Shown here one piece after another: positions 26,341 to 34,971 of a stretch of 64,000 bases of DNA. This DNA is from Candidatus Fermentibacteraceae bacterium (GTDB lineage: Bacteria > Fermentibacterota > Fermentibacteria > Fermentibacterales > JCC-6). Location: contig JADGDO010000001.1 of NCBI GenBank assembly GCA_016744855.1, forward strand, positions 186,001 to 250,000, written 5' to 3'. A program made the position numbers and the translations under genes. Positions within the stretch are counted from its first letter, which is position 1. Every line of letters begins with the position of its first letter. The notes under the pieces were generated by a model. That model was given only the letters and a program-made list of their open reading frames with translations, was not told the DNA's origin and did no database searches.

Positions 26341-27362
26341 TTCACTTCCAGACCATGTTCATCCCGAGAGAGAGTTTCCTCCAGGATAAAGTTTAACAAC
26401 TCGTCAGATTTCATCCCGCTAGCAGCCCAGAGTTTAGGGAACATGCTTATGCTTGTGAAGCCGGGAATTGTGTTAATTTCATTAAGCCAGATACCTTCTG
26501 AATTCATCAGAAAATCGACTCTGGAGAAGCCTCTTCCTCCGAGCAACGCAAATGCTTTCTCCGCCATAATTCTGATGTCTTCTGTTACAGATGCAGAAAG
26601 ATCAGCTGGAACAGCAAGTTTCGAGTCTTCACAATGGTATTTGGCTTCATAGTTGTACCATTCTTTTCCAGGTAAGACCTCGCCGGGAAGAGAACTGAAT
26701 ATACGATTTCCATTACCGATAACGCTGACTTCAATCTCACGCGGGGAGTCGACGGCTTTCTCAATAAGAATAAGGTGATCGAACTCCGATGCTGTCTGAA
26801 CAGCAACTGATAATTCTTCATGGTTCTCTGCCCTGCTGATACCGACACTGGATCCAAGACGTGAGGGTTTAACAAAAACAGGGAATCCGAGTAAATCTAT
26901 ATGCTCCCTTAGGATTTCAAGGGAAGTGTTCTCATTTTCGTCTATAAATACCCAAGGCACAACCGGTAAAGATTCATTCTGTGCCAGTTTTTTCAGTGTG
27001 TGCTTTTCCATGGCTACAGATGAACCCATAACAGGAACCCCTGTGCAAGGCCAACCAGCAGTTGCGCAAAGTCCCTGAACAGTACCATCTTCCCCATAGG
27101 AACCATGAAGTACAGGAAAAACAACATCGAAATGAATTTGTGTTTTTTCTGAGTTTCCGGAAAAGATCTTCCAGGGAACAGGTCCGGTTTCAAAGGATGT
27201 TTCCTCTGAAGATCCGTCAATAACCCAACGTCCATTTTTTTGAATAATCAAATCAATTACAGTATGACCGGCCCTTCTGAGTTCACCGGATACCCATTTT
27301 GCAGAGAGAAGACTGATCTCTCTTTCTGCTGACCTTCCACCTGACAAGACAAGAACTTTCAT
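26337..27362 (-). CDS. ddl: D-alanine--D-alanine ligase
   Basis: 341 aa ATP-grasp ligase that makes the D-Ala-D-Ala end of peptidoglycan precursors. Motifs: VLSGGRSAEREISLLSA at the N-terminus, FPVLHGSYGEDGTVQGL, MEKHTLKKL, PVFVKPSRLGSSVGISR, REIEVSVIGNG, FSRVDF and LNEINTIPGFT. The start at 27362 is chosen over 27380 because AAGGAGGT lies just upstream of it. It is the first gene of the long minus-strand envelope operon. The 119-base gap to the divergent epimerase gene should hold promoters for both, but I cannot pick convincing -35/-10 boxes. Confidence 0.96.
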   Translation of the reverse strand: MKVLVLSGGRSAEREISLLSAKWVSGELRRAGHTVIDLIIQKNGRWVIDGSSEETSFETGPVPWKIFSGNSEKTQIHFDVVFPVLHGSYGEDGTVQGLCATAGWPCTGVPVMGSSVAMEKHTLKKLAQNESLPVVPWVFIDENENTSLEILREHIDLLGFPVFVKPSRLGSSVGISRAENHEELSVAVQTASEFDHLILIEKAVDSPREIEVSVIGNGNRIFSSLPGEVLPGKEWYNYEAKYHCEDSKLAVPADLSASVTEDIRIMAEKAFALLGGRGFSRVDFLMNSEGIWLNEINTIPGFTSISMFPKLWAASGMKSDELLNFILEETLSRDEHGLEVK

Positions 27363-27366
27363 GAGG

Positions 27367-27374
27367 ACCTCCTT
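27367..27374 (-). promoter_or_regulatory. ribosome binding site setting the ddl start
   Basis: AAGGAGGT on the minus strand ends 4 bases before the ATG at 27362. The in-frame ATG at 27380 lies upstream of this site. Confidence 0.75.
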
Positions 27375-27469
27375 CGTCATCGGTAGCTGTAATTATAAAG
27401 GAGTGGAACATGAAAGGTCTATCTTTGCTATATTTCCGAAAACCATCACTGGCCAACATGAAAATTCAC

Positions 27470-27474
27470 GGAGG
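27470..27474 (+). promoter_or_regulatory. ribosome binding site pointing to a TTG start of the epimerase gene
   Basis: GGAGG stands 7 bases before the TTG at 27482. Starting there puts the Rossmann strand (MKILITGGAGFIG) at the very N-terminus, as expected for the family. An ATG at 27410 would add 24 residues. Confidence 0.65.
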
Positions 27475-27481
27475 TAGTAAA

Positions 27482-28420
27482 TTGAAGATTCTTATTACTG
27501 GCGGAGCCGGTTTCATCGGATCAAACATCGCAGACGCACTTCTAGAAGCCGGACATAACGTACACATTCTTGATGACCTTTCAACCGGATTCCGCAAAAA
27601 CATAAGCGAAGGCATCACCCTCCACGAGTTGGATATCAGGTCAGATGAGGCAGCAACTCTAATTGAGAATGGCGGTTTCGATATTCTCTGTCACCATGCA
27701 GCACAGATGGATGTTCGCAGATCTGTACGCGAGCCTCAATTTGATGCTGATGTAAACATAAAAGGCACTCTGAATATTCTCGAAGCAGCAGTAAAAGGCA
27801 AAGTAAAAAGAGTTGTATATGCATCAACAGGAGGAGCTGTTTACGGTGAGCCTCAGTACATCCCCGTAAAAGAGGATCACCCGATTAATCCCATATGTCA
27901 TTATGGAATAAGTAAACACACAGTGGAACACTATCTCTACCTCTACAGATACCTTTACAACTTAGGGTATGTTGTTCTTCGCTACCCCAATGTTTACGGC
28001 CCGCGTCAGAATCCGTTTGGAGAAGCGGGTGTTACCGCAATATTCACAGTAAAATATCTTAAAGGAGAAGCTCCAGTAATAAACGGTGATGGCCAGCAAA
28101 TGCGCGATTACGTTCATGTTAGAGATATTGCTAGGGCCAACATCGCAGCCATGGATCTGGAAAGGTCTGACATTGAAGGTGAGATATTCAATATCGGCTG
28201 GGGTATTGGAAGTTCTGTAGAAGAGCTGGATAGAATTATTCGTGGCTATGCAGGTACAGACCTGAAACCATCCTACGGCCCAGCCCTTGCGGAAGAAATT
28301 CTTAAAGTCGCACTGGATCCATCAAAAGCTAATTCCGAACTTGGCTGGAAGGCTGAGATTGCCTTTGAGGATGGCCTGGAAGATCTTGTTGAATATCACA
28401 GAAGCAAATCATCTGAATGA
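27482..28420 (+). CDS. NAD-dependent sugar-nucleotide epimerase (UDP-glucose 4-epimerase type)
   Basis: 312 aa extended short-chain dehydrogenase. ITGGAGFIGSNIADALL binds NAD. The catalytic set is in YASTGGAVYGEP and HYGISKHTVEHYL (Tyr-x3-Lys), followed by LRYPNVYGPRQNPFGEAG, DGQQMRDYVHVRD and FNIGWG. It is closest in pattern to GalE-like epimerases of deep-branching bacteria, and the exact sugar (Glc/Gal or their N-acetyl forms) cannot be told. It overlaps gmhB by 4 bases, suggesting supply of sugars for LPS or a surface polymer. Confidence 0.88.
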   Translation: MKILITGGAGFIGSNIADALLEAGHNVHILDDLSTGFRKNISEGITLHELDIRSDEAATLIENGGFDILCHHAAQMDVRRSVREPQFDADVNIKGTLNILEAAVKGKVKRVVYASTGGAVYGEPQYIPVKEDHPINPICHYGISKHTVEHYLYLYRYLYNLGYVVLRYPNVYGPRQNPFGEAGVTAIFTVKYLKGEAPVINGDGQQMRDYVHVRDIARANIAAMDLERSDIEGEIFNIGWGIGSSVEELDRIIRGYAGTDLKPSYGPALAEEILKVALDPSKANSELGWKAEIAFEDGLEDLVEYHRSKSSE

Positions 28421-28980
28421 TGCTTCCAATATATCTTGACCGTGATGGTGTGATAAATGAAAACAGGGCGGATTACGTAAAAAACCCGTCAGAGTGGATC
28501 CCACTTCCCGGAGCAATCTCAGCAATGGCGGCTCTCTCCAAAGCAGGGCACCCTCTGGTTGTTGTAACTAATCAGTCTGGAATAGGTAGGGGTTATTACA
28601 CATCAGAAGATGTTAATCTTATTCATGATGTGATGCAGAATGCTTTCAGCTCTGCCGGAATAACTCATGTTCCAATTCTATTCTGCCCCCACCATCCGGA
28701 TAACAAATGCGCTTGTAGAAAACCAGAGACCGGAATGATAGATCGGGCAAAAACTGACCTACGCCTTCCTGAAGGCGGTTGGATGATAGGTGATGCTCAC
28801 AGTGATATCGAACTGGGAAGAAAATCAGGTCTTACTACAATTCTTGTTCTTACAGGAAGAGGCAGGGTGCAACTCGAGATGATAAAAGCGGAGAACCTGG
28901 CGATGCCGGATTATGTTACCGATTCACTGGTCTCCGCTCTTGAAATTCTGCTACCCTCTACTCCATTGCGAAGATTGTGA
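28417..28980 (+). CDS. gmhB: D-glycero-D-manno-heptose-1,7-bisphosphate 7-phosphatase
   Basis: 187 aa HAD-family enzyme of heptose synthesis for the LPS core. Motif I is YLDRDGVINE, VVTNQSGIGRG follows, and the zinc-binding loop is CPHHPDNKCACRKP with the expected Cys and His ligands. The last HAD motif is MIGDAHSDIELG. The 3' end overlaps that of the convergent M42 peptidase gene by 23 bases. The rest of the heptose pathway is not in the window. Confidence 0.93.
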   Translation: MMLPIYLDRDGVINENRADYVKNPSEWIPLPGAISAMAALSKAGHPLVVVTNQSGIGRGYYTSEDVNLIHDVMQNAFSSAGITHVPILFCPHHPDNKCACRKPETGMIDRAKTDLRLPEGGWMIGDAHSDIELGRKSGLTTILVLTGRGRVQLEMIKAENLAMPDYVTDSLVSALEILLPSTPLRRL

Positions 28981-29980
28981 TCAGATCAATTGTGGCCTTT
29001 ATTGCATCTTCGTGAGTTCGCTCTATTGCATGTGAAGCATCAACTCCCGGCCCAACTAAGGCATGTCTGGCATCGAGTCCCATGCGCATGGCCGCACCAG
29101 CATCGGAACCGTAAAAAGGGAACGTATCTACTGTATATGGAATACCGTTCATGTCAGCCAGATTAATAAGATGCTTTGTAAGTTCATAGTTGTAGGGCCC
29201 TGAACTATCAGCAGCACAAACTGTTACTTTTTTCTCGTCTGAAGTTTGATCAACACCGCAAACACCCATGTCTACAGCAAGGAAGTCGGAAATATTTTCC
29301 GGTAGCCATCCTGCGCCACCGTGCCCTACTTCCTCGTGGACAGTAAAGAGGAAATGAATGTTTCTCTGGGGCTTCACTTTTAGTTTGACCAGACTTTCTG
29401 CAACACCTACTAACACAGCGACTCCAGCTTTGTCATCAATATGTCTGCTCTTTATGTAGCCGCTTGCAAGATGCTGGGCTCTTGAATCAAAATGTACATA
29501 GTTACCAACACTGATACCTAGATCCTTGACCTCGTCCGATGAAGCTGCACTTTCATCAATTCTTATGTACATATCTTCGTGTGTTCTCTTTGCGCTGCAT
29601 TTATCCCGGCCATAAGCATGCACGGAAGTGTTTTTATAGAGTATTGTTCCTTGAATCAGTTTGCCGGTGAATGTTTCTACAAGGCAATACTCTCCCTCTA
29701 TGCTGTTGGGAGTAAAACCTCCCACGCACTTGTATTTAAGAGTACCACTGTCAGTTATCTGTGAAACGACAGCACCCAGTGTGTCAATATGAGCGCTGAT
29801 AACTGCAGAGTCACTTGTAGTTCCCTTCATCGACGCTATAAGAGAACCCTTGTTAGTCATCCGGACTTCGAGACCAAGTGAACTCAGCCTAGTTCTAACG
29901 ATCTCGGCAGCAAGCTCTGTATTACCGGATACGCTTCTTGTTCTCAGCAGCTGCATGAGAAATTCTATTGTATTCTGCAT
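28958..29980 (-). CDS. M42-family metallo-aminopeptidase
   Basis: 340 aa. The ATG at 29978-29980 has GAAGGGAA about six bases upstream and is preferred over 30046, whose extra 22 residues match nothing. Dinuclear metal ligands expected for M42 are seen: ISAHIDTLGAVV, SRHIDDKAG, FTVHEEVGHGGAG with the catalytic Glu pair, AVDMG and a late SHAIERTHEDA. M42 enzymes are large cytosolic oligomers that trim peptides from the N-terminus. The insertion with CSAKRTHEDMYIRID is normal for the family. Confidence 0.92.
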   Translation of the reverse strand: MQNTIEFLMQLLRTRSVSGNTELAAEIVRTRLSSLGLEVRMTNKGSLIASMKGTTSDSAVISAHIDTLGAVVSQITDSGTLKYKCVGGFTPNSIEGEYCLVETFTGKLIQGTILYKNTSVHAYGRDKCSAKRTHEDMYIRIDESAASSDEVKDLGISVGNYVHFDSRAQHLASGYIKSRHIDDKAGVAVLVGVAESLVKLKVKPQRNIHFLFTVHEEVGHGGAGWLPENISDFLAVDMGVCGVDQTSDEKKVTVCAADSSGPYNYELTKHLINLADMNGIPYTVDTFPFYGSDAGAAMRMGLDARHALVGPGVDASHAIERTHEDAIKATIDLITIFAME

Positions 29981-30023
29981 AAAGTTCCCTTCTTGTGTTT
30001 CAGCGATTATATTCGTCAATACT

Positions 30024-30926
30024 ATGGCAAGAAAAGGAAAAATCAAACAGCTGTTACCAATATTGCTCCCAATTCTTCTCCCCGTGGCCCTTCTTTTGAC
30101 ATACCTTGTCAGAGAAAGCCTTGGGCAGTTGAATGATCCTGTACAGATACTGGCATCAATTGATCCCTCCGGAGATGGAACAGCATACCTGTCAACAATT
30201 CTTCCTGATGGTGCCCAGGCTGTCTGGACCTGCAGTTCCGGAAAATTTACTGATACAGATTCATCTGAGGGTTTTGGCAGAAGCGTAACCTGGCAGGCAT
30301 CAGCCGGCTATCTGGATAGCGTGACGGTTATTGTAGTCACCCCTTCGGCAACAGATACAGTAAGGTTTCTTCCTGTCATTCTGGAAGTAACTCCGACAAT
30401 TACAGTTTCCAGTGCATATCACCTTGCTATTCTTGAGCGATCACGTTTTCTCTCTCTTCCTGCGGGTAGTTATACCATTATTGTAGAGAATGATAATCTT
30501 TCAGAATATGATGGTCTGACAATTCTTATTGGTCATTTCCCCGGAAATGTGAGAGACGCCTGGACCCTATTCCCAGGAGATACGATGAGCATCGACCTTC
30601 CTCTCGGAGCAGAATTTGAAGCGGTTGGTCTGGACAAGCTAGAGAGCGCTCTCGACAACACAGGATCCATATTTATCAGATTCCTTCGTGACGAGTCCGG
30701 CTCTGCGTCTGATGTACCTGAGGAAGCTTTAGTGGAGCAGGAAGAAGATACAGTTGAAGAAGAGATTATAGATGAGGTCATTGAGGAAGATACATCTGTT
30801 GTAATTCAGGAAGACACTCTACTTATAAGTGAGCCGGCACTGCTGGAAGACATTTATGCAGATCCTGTTCCTCTTCAAGAAGACACCTTGCCTGCTGATT
30901 CGACTTTATCTGAATCTCCGATTTAA
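30024..30926 (+). CDS. membrane-anchored hypothetical protein with an acidic tail
   Basis: 300 aa from the ATG at 30024. One N-terminal membrane helix (LLPILLPILLPVALLLTYLV) is followed by a beta-rich region (about 35-215) with Ig-like strand patterns such as AVWTCSSGKF and GSYTIIVEND. The last 70 residues are very rich in Glu, Asp, Val and Pro and likely disordered. No family was recognised. The start has no good Shine-Dalgarno and lies 43 bases from the divergent peptidase start. It converges with the ComEC-like gene, overlapping by 21 bases. Confidence 0.6.
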   Translation: MARKGKIKQLLPILLPILLPVALLLTYLVRESLGQLNDPVQILASIDPSGDGTAYLSTILPDGAQAVWTCSSGKFTDTDSSEGFGRSVTWQASAGYLDSVTVIVVTPSATDTVRFLPVILEVTPTITVSSAYHLAILERSRFLSLPAGSYTIIVENDNLSEYDGLTILIGHFPGNVRDAWTLFPGDTMSIDLPLGAEFEAVGLDKLESALDNTGSIFIRFLRDESGSASDVPEEALVEQEEDTVEEEIIDEVIEEDTSVVIQEDTLLISEPALLEDIYADPVPLQEDTLPADSTLSESPI

Positions 30927-32057
30927 ACCGTTCCATCGGGAAAAAACCCTTAATCCTATCAATAGAACTCCCCATACCGGATAAAGAACCGAATTTGGGA
31001 GCACAAGCGGTGTGTGGCTGAAAAATCCAAGAATATCTACCCACAAACCGGCCACTGGCGTAAGAACAGCAGATACTTCATACAGGCCGGCAGAGGATAA
31101 AAAACCAAGTACCATTACGGCTAGCATAAAGGGAAGAGATACCACAGTAGCTGTTGGTCCAAGAAGAGAAAGACCTCCATATATGTTTGTTATCAATGGA
31201 GACAGCGACACTGTTACAACCACTCCTGCATAAAAAGGCGAGAGAAGAGCTGAATACCTGCTCGAGAATTTCCTACCGAAAAGAATCAAAGAAAGAACGG
31301 CACCATAGGACATCTGCGCACCCTTGTCCTGAAGAATTCCAGGCAGACAAAGAAGAGAGAGTATTAGTGCGGCCCACCATACTGTAAGAAGGTGCAATTT
31401 TCCTCCCCTGTGACTAATCCACAGTACAGCAAAACTAGCCATGATTCCTGCTCTAACGGTTGATGGTCTTCCTCCCGACAAGACCACAAAGAGATAAATG
31501 CCCAGAACAGTACTCCATCCGGAAAGTATCCCCCGGCCGATTATCAATCTTGAGAGGAAGAGAAGCATCAAAGCAATGATTCCTGTATGGAGACCTGACA
31601 GGGCAAGAAGATGCGATGTACCTGAGTTTTTAAAAGCGGTTGCAGTCTCTGAAGTAATCAATCCCCTTAGGCCCATTAGAAGACCACCCGTGAGCCCTCT
31701 TGCTACCGGATCCTCTATGGTCGCATTTAGTCTGTTTCGATATTGTCTTCGCAGGATGGAAGTATTTGTAATTGATGGTTTCAACCTGATACTGAAGGGA
31801 GATATGAACATTCCTACGCGATACCCAACAACAAGTACAGAGTCGCCCTTTAGAGAGCTGCCAGCAAGAAGAACGGATGAGAGCCAGTAGTTCCCCTCGG
31901 TCGTAGAGAATATCCCGCCTTTGGCTGTTACTGTAGATAGTTCACCTCGCCACACACCGTGCGACGTTTCATTTGATTCAGGTTCTTCTGCGATTGCAAA
32001 AAACAGAATCGCAAGAATGAGGAAAAGAGCCGCAGTTAATTTGTTTGATAATTCCAT
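30906..32057 (-). CDS. ComEC/Rec2-family membrane protein lacking the nuclease-like domain
   Basis: 383 aa from the ATG at 32055-32057 (a GTG at 32081 would add 8 residues). The N-terminal part has a signal anchor and a small beta domain. From about residue 120 the ComEC competence domain is clear: ARGLTGGLLMGLRGLI, GTSHLLALSGLHTGIIALM, SGGRPSTVRAGIMA and QMSYGAVLSLILFG, with about eight helices. ComEC forms the channel for single-stranded DNA uptake. The usual C-terminal metallo-beta-lactamase domain is absent, which occurs in many genomes. No other competence gene is in the window. Confidence 0.82.
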   Translation of the reverse strand: MELSNKLTAALFLILAILFFAIAEEPESNETSHGVWRGELSTVTAKGGIFSTTEGNYWLSSVLLAGSSLKGDSVLVVGYRVGMFISPFSIRLKPSITNTSILRRQYRNRLNATIEDPVARGLTGGLLMGLRGLITSETATAFKNSGTSHLLALSGLHTGIIALMLLFLSRLIIGRGILSGWSTVLGIYLFVVLSGGRPSTVRAGIMASFAVLWISHRGGKLHLLTVWWAALILSLLCLPGILQDKGAQMSYGAVLSLILFGRKFSSRYSALLSPFYAGVVVTVSLSPLITNIYGGLSLLGPTATVVSLPFMLAVMVLGFLSSAGLYEVSAVLTPVAGLWVDILGFFSHTPLVLPNSVLYPVWGVLLIGLRVFSRWNGLNRRFR

Positions 32058-32102
32058 ACCACGAATAACCGCAGTAGACACTGGTTTTTCAAGTGCTGTA
32101 AA

Positions 32103-32513
32103 CTACTTGTAAACCTGAATTCCGAAAATGGCATCGTTGAGAACAAAAGCGCGAATAATATTGGAATCCTCGTCCTGAGGGAAAATGAAAAAACCGGAAT
32201 CTTCTGGATTTGAGTGCCTGGATTCTATTCTCCCAAGAAACTCTTCTCCATCTTTAAAAGAGACGATAACTTTTTTTCCGTAGGATGTAGAGTTTGTGTT
32301 CTCGATATCTGGAGTTTTCTCCCTCGAAAGAAAATTGCCTTCAAGTGACTTGACAAAGAAAACGGCTTTGAGATCTTTCAGCTCTATAATCTGGTTTGTT
32401 CTGACCATACCGTCGTTACTGGAAAGAAGGAAAGAAGGTTTGTGACGGGAAAAATCCCCCGTGTATCCTTTGTATAGGTCTCCCCCTGTTGTCCGAACCA
32501 CAACCTTATTCAT
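32103..32513 (-). CDS. small beta-rich hypothetical protein (DUF6982-like)
   Basis: 136 aa from the ATG at 32511-32513, with GGAG nine bases upstream. The sequence opens MNKVVVRTTGGDLYKGYTGD, then FLLSS and ELKDLKAVFFVKSLEG, and ends in VIVSFKDGEEFLGRIES and FVLNDAIFGIQVYK. The pattern of short strands with Gly turns resembles DUF6982/PilZ-like small beta-barrels; this is from memory and uncertain. No catalytic motif. It lies 45 bases upstream of the ComEC-like start and is probably co-transcribed with it. Confidence 0.6.
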   Translation of the reverse strand: MNKVVVRTTGGDLYKGYTGDFSRHKPSFLLSSNDGMVRTNQIIELKDLKAVFFVKSLEGNFLSREKTPDIENTNSTSYGKKVIVSFKDGEEFLGRIESRHSNPEDSGFFIFPQDEDSNIIRAFVLNDAIFGIQVYK

Positions 32514-32557
32514 AGAATAACTCCAACCCTGAAAGAGAGTTGTTGATTTAATCACCA

Positions 32558-32610
32558 CAACAGACAGCATAATCATCAATATCTGATTCGACAAGTCTTC
32601 TCAAGGAACT
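32558..32610. repeat. 53-base direct repeat, copy A
   Basis: This stretch matches 35164-35216 at 47 of 53 positions by eye (the first 26 are identical). It lies upstream of the small beta-rich gene, in its likely leader region. It marks the left edge of a block that seems to have been duplicated together with the sulfatase and the end of polA. Confidence 0.75.
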
Positions 32611-32683
32611 GGTCAGTAGGTTAATACATATAGTATTAGTATCCTTATTGACCTTTTCTAAATTTGATGATAGGATTGCACCC

Positions 32684-33166
32684 ATGTTCACCGGCAATTA
32701 CCCTCTGTTTATACTTGACTCCTTAAGAAGTGCTTTCAATGTGGGGTCAGTTTTCCGCACAGTTGAATCCATTTCCCCAGCTGGAATTCTGCTTACTGGT
32801 ATATCCGCAAGACCTGGTGGCAGAAAGGTGGGACGTACATCAAGAGGAACCCATGGTCTTGTTCCATGGAGATGGTTTCCTTCATCACTTGATGCGGTGA
32901 AATTCAGCCAAACTAACAGAATGGTCATTGCCGTGGAAAACACCGCCGATGCACTTCCCCTCCATGAAGCAGATTTCCCACTCGATGCAGCATTTATTCT
33001 TGGTAATGAAGCTGATGGAATTTCTGATGAAATTTTAGATGTGTGTCAGATGAAAATCATAATACCCCAGTCTGGTTTGAGGCGATGTATCAATGTATCA
33101 AGCACTGCCGCTATGATTGCCTGGGAAATACAGAGAAGAAGACTGACAGGAGAAAGAAATGTTTAA
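32684..33166 (+). CDS. SpoU/TrmH-family RNA 2'-O-methyltransferase
   Basis: 160 aa from the ATG at 32684; a TTG at 32648 would add 12 residues. SPOUT knot motifs are present: motif 1 in LDSLRSAFNVGSVFRTVES, motif 2 in FILGNEADGISDEIL, and motif 3 in IIIPQSGLRRCINVSSTAAM. LRRCINVS replaces the usual SLNVS, a small change. These enzymes methylate ribose in tRNA or rRNA with SAM. The target base is unknown. It overlaps the ferredoxin gene by 8 bases. Confidence 0.88.
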   Translation: MFTGNYPLFILDSLRSAFNVGSVFRTVESISPAGILLTGISARPGGRKVGRTSRGTHGLVPWRWFPSSLDAVKFSQTNRMVIAVENTADALPLHEADFPLDAAFILGNEADGISDEILDVCQMKIIIPQSGLRRCINVSSTAAMIAWEIQRRRLTGERNV

Positions 33167-33635
33167 AATTATTGCTATTGTATTTCTGTTGCTTGTCCCA
33201 ATCAGGTGGATATATGTGGTAGACAAAGGGAAATGTAACGGTTGTGGTAACTGTCTGGCTCACTGCCCTCAGGGTGCATTAACCATGATGGGCCCGGATG
33301 CATACATCGATCCTGAACTGTGTGATGGATGTGGAAACTGTGTTCACTTCTGCCCAAGAGATGCTATTTTTCAAGAATGGTATACGGGCATTGAAGAAGA
33401 AGAATCTGTCGGTGAATCTATCTCTTTCTCTTGTAACCCGGTAACTGGCGCTTCTGTTACCATACTGGGACTCTACCCTCAGGCGCAGGTTATGATCATA
33501 GATCAATCAGGTAGAATTGTTGTTCAGGACAATGCCGACTGCCGGGGAGAATATTTGCTTGACATGTCTGACAAACCTGAAGGAGCATATCTTGTCGTAT
33601 CGGATAATCGTATTTCAACCTTTACTTCTATCTGA
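33159..33635 (+). CDS. membrane-anchored 2x[4Fe-4S] ferredoxin with a beta-rich C-terminal domain
   Basis: 158 aa. An N-terminal hydrophobic helix (MFKIIAIVFLLLVPIRWIYV) is followed at about residues 25-72 by two complete cluster motifs, CNGCGNCLAHCPQG and CDGCGNCVHFCPRD. From about 88 a beta domain runs to the end (VTILGLYPQAQVMIID to EGAYLVVSDNR). It looks like the type A C-terminal sorting domain of type IX secretion, with its PxGxY-like turn, but could be a plain beta sandwich. The ferredoxin part should carry electrons near the membrane. GGAGAAAG precedes the ATG. Its end overlaps that of the convergent sulfatase gene by 8 bases. Confidence 0.75.
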   Translation: MFKIIAIVFLLLVPIRWIYVVDKGKCNGCGNCLAHCPQGALTMMGPDAYIDPELCDGCGNCVHFCPRDAIFQEWYTGIEEEESVGESISFSCNPVTGASVTILGLYPQAQVMIIDQSGRIVVQDNADCRGEYLLDMSDKPEGAYLVVSDNRISTFTSI

Positions 33636-34962
33636 TGTATCCGAGATTCTGGAGTTCCCTGGTGACTGACTCGCTGTAATTAACGAGAGGGGGCTCTCCT
33701 AGTGGAGGTGTAGCCCAGTAGTACTCTGCAGCTTCTATCATCGAAATCTCAGGTTCAATTACGTCCATTTCATGAGGATCAGAAGCGAGATCATAAGCCT
33801 CCAGGGAATCATCTTCAACTGACCAGAGAAGCTTCATGTTGTCTGATACAATACCAACAAGAGGACCCTCTGGTCTCCAAAGAACACCGCTTGCTGGAAT
33901 ATCTCGTCCGGAATTAACTGTTTCAGCCAGGTTTACAGCAGGTTCAAGTATTGTAAATTCAATTCCAACAGCAGCTACAATTGTTGCGGCAATATCCAGT
34001 TGCGCAACTGATTCAGAAATAACTCTGCCAGTATTGAAGCCGGGACCTGCAATTATTAGTGGAACATGAGTTGTTTCCTGATAGAAATTATCCCCATGCT
34101 CGACTCTACCGTGTTCAAGGAATTCCTCACCATGATCACCGACAACAACGATAATAGTGTTTTCGTGAAGTCCTCTTGATCTCAACTCCTGGAAGAGCTT
34201 GCCAATTTCAGAATCCATATAAGCCAATTCCCCATCATAAATTGCAATAAGATTGTTGATGTCTGCTTGAGATGGCGTTAGTATACCGGAATTAATATCA
34301 ATGATGCTTTCAAAAGTCTCACCCCAGGTTTCATCATAAACACCGGTATAATCCGGATCAGTGTAGAGTGACCTGAATGGTTCAGGAGCGTTATAGGGAA
34401 CGTGTGGATCATAGCAATGAACAGCTGCAAAGAATGGTTTACTCTCTTCTCCAGAGTCGAGCCAAATCAGGAAATCGTCAACGGTCTGTCCTGCTCTCCT
34501 GAGGCTGGTTCCACTGGCAACACCCTGACAATCAAAATGCTGGAAACCCCAGTGAAAACCAAAATCTTCATTCATGAACATCGTGTTAAAAAAAGCAGCC
34601 GTTCTATAACCTTCATTGTGAAAGGCAAGTGGAAGCCACGGAATAGAGCGGGAAACACCATAAGTATTCATGTCAGGTCTTCCTGCTCCGTGAACGACAG
34701 GACTTACACCTGACAGTATTGTGGTCATTGCTGGAAGAGTCCAAGAAGACTGTGCATGACAATTCAAGGCAAATGTTCCCTGCAATGCAAGGCTGTCAAT
34801 ATTAGGTGTTGTATTTCTGTGATATCCATGGCAGCTCAAATGATCAGCTCTGACAGTGTCTATCAAAACCAGCAAAACATTTGGTCCCTCATCCTTTCCA
34901 CATGAAATTATCATTAAACAAAGAAAGGTAATCAGAATCGGGAATAGATTTGCTTTTTTCAT
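33628..34962 (-). CDS. sulfatase-family lipoprotein, copy 1 of a tandem pair
   Basis: 444 aa. Signal peptide with lipobox MIISC. The alkaline-phosphatase-type fold shows VLLVLIDTVRADHLSCHGY with the metal Asp, the nucleophile region SSWTLPAMTTILSG, and VVVGDHGEEFLEHG with Asp-His metal ligands. Classical sulfatases have a Cys or Ser modified to formylglycine in a CxPxR motif. Here the site is SWTLP, so Thr is the probable nucleophile, as in phosphoethanolamine and lipoteichoic acid transferases. Phosphodiester or phosphotransferase activity outside the cytoplasm is therefore as likely as sulfate ester cleavage. It is closely similar to the gene at 35229-36557. Confidence 0.85.
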   Translation of the reverse strand: MKKANLFPILITFLCLMIISCGKDEGPNVLLVLIDTVRADHLSCHGYHRNTTPNIDSLALQGTFALNCHAQSSWTLPAMTTILSGVSPVVHGAGRPDMNTYGVSRSIPWLPLAFHNEGYRTAAFFNTMFMNEDFGFHWGFQHFDCQGVASGTSLRRAGQTVDDFLIWLDSGEESKPFFAAVHCYDPHVPYNAPEPFRSLYTDPDYTGVYDETWGETFESIIDINSGILTPSQADINNLIAIYDGELAYMDSEIGKLFQELRSRGLHENTIIVVVGDHGEEFLEHGRVEHGDNFYQETTHVPLIIAGPGFNTGRVISESVAQLDIAATIVAAVGIEFTILEPAVNLAETVNSGRDIPASGVLWRPEGPLVGIVSDNMKLLWSVEDDSLEAYDLASDPHEMDVIEPEISMIEAAEYYWATPPLGEPPLVNYSESVTRELQNLGYIR

Positions 34963-34971
34963 TTCTTTTCC

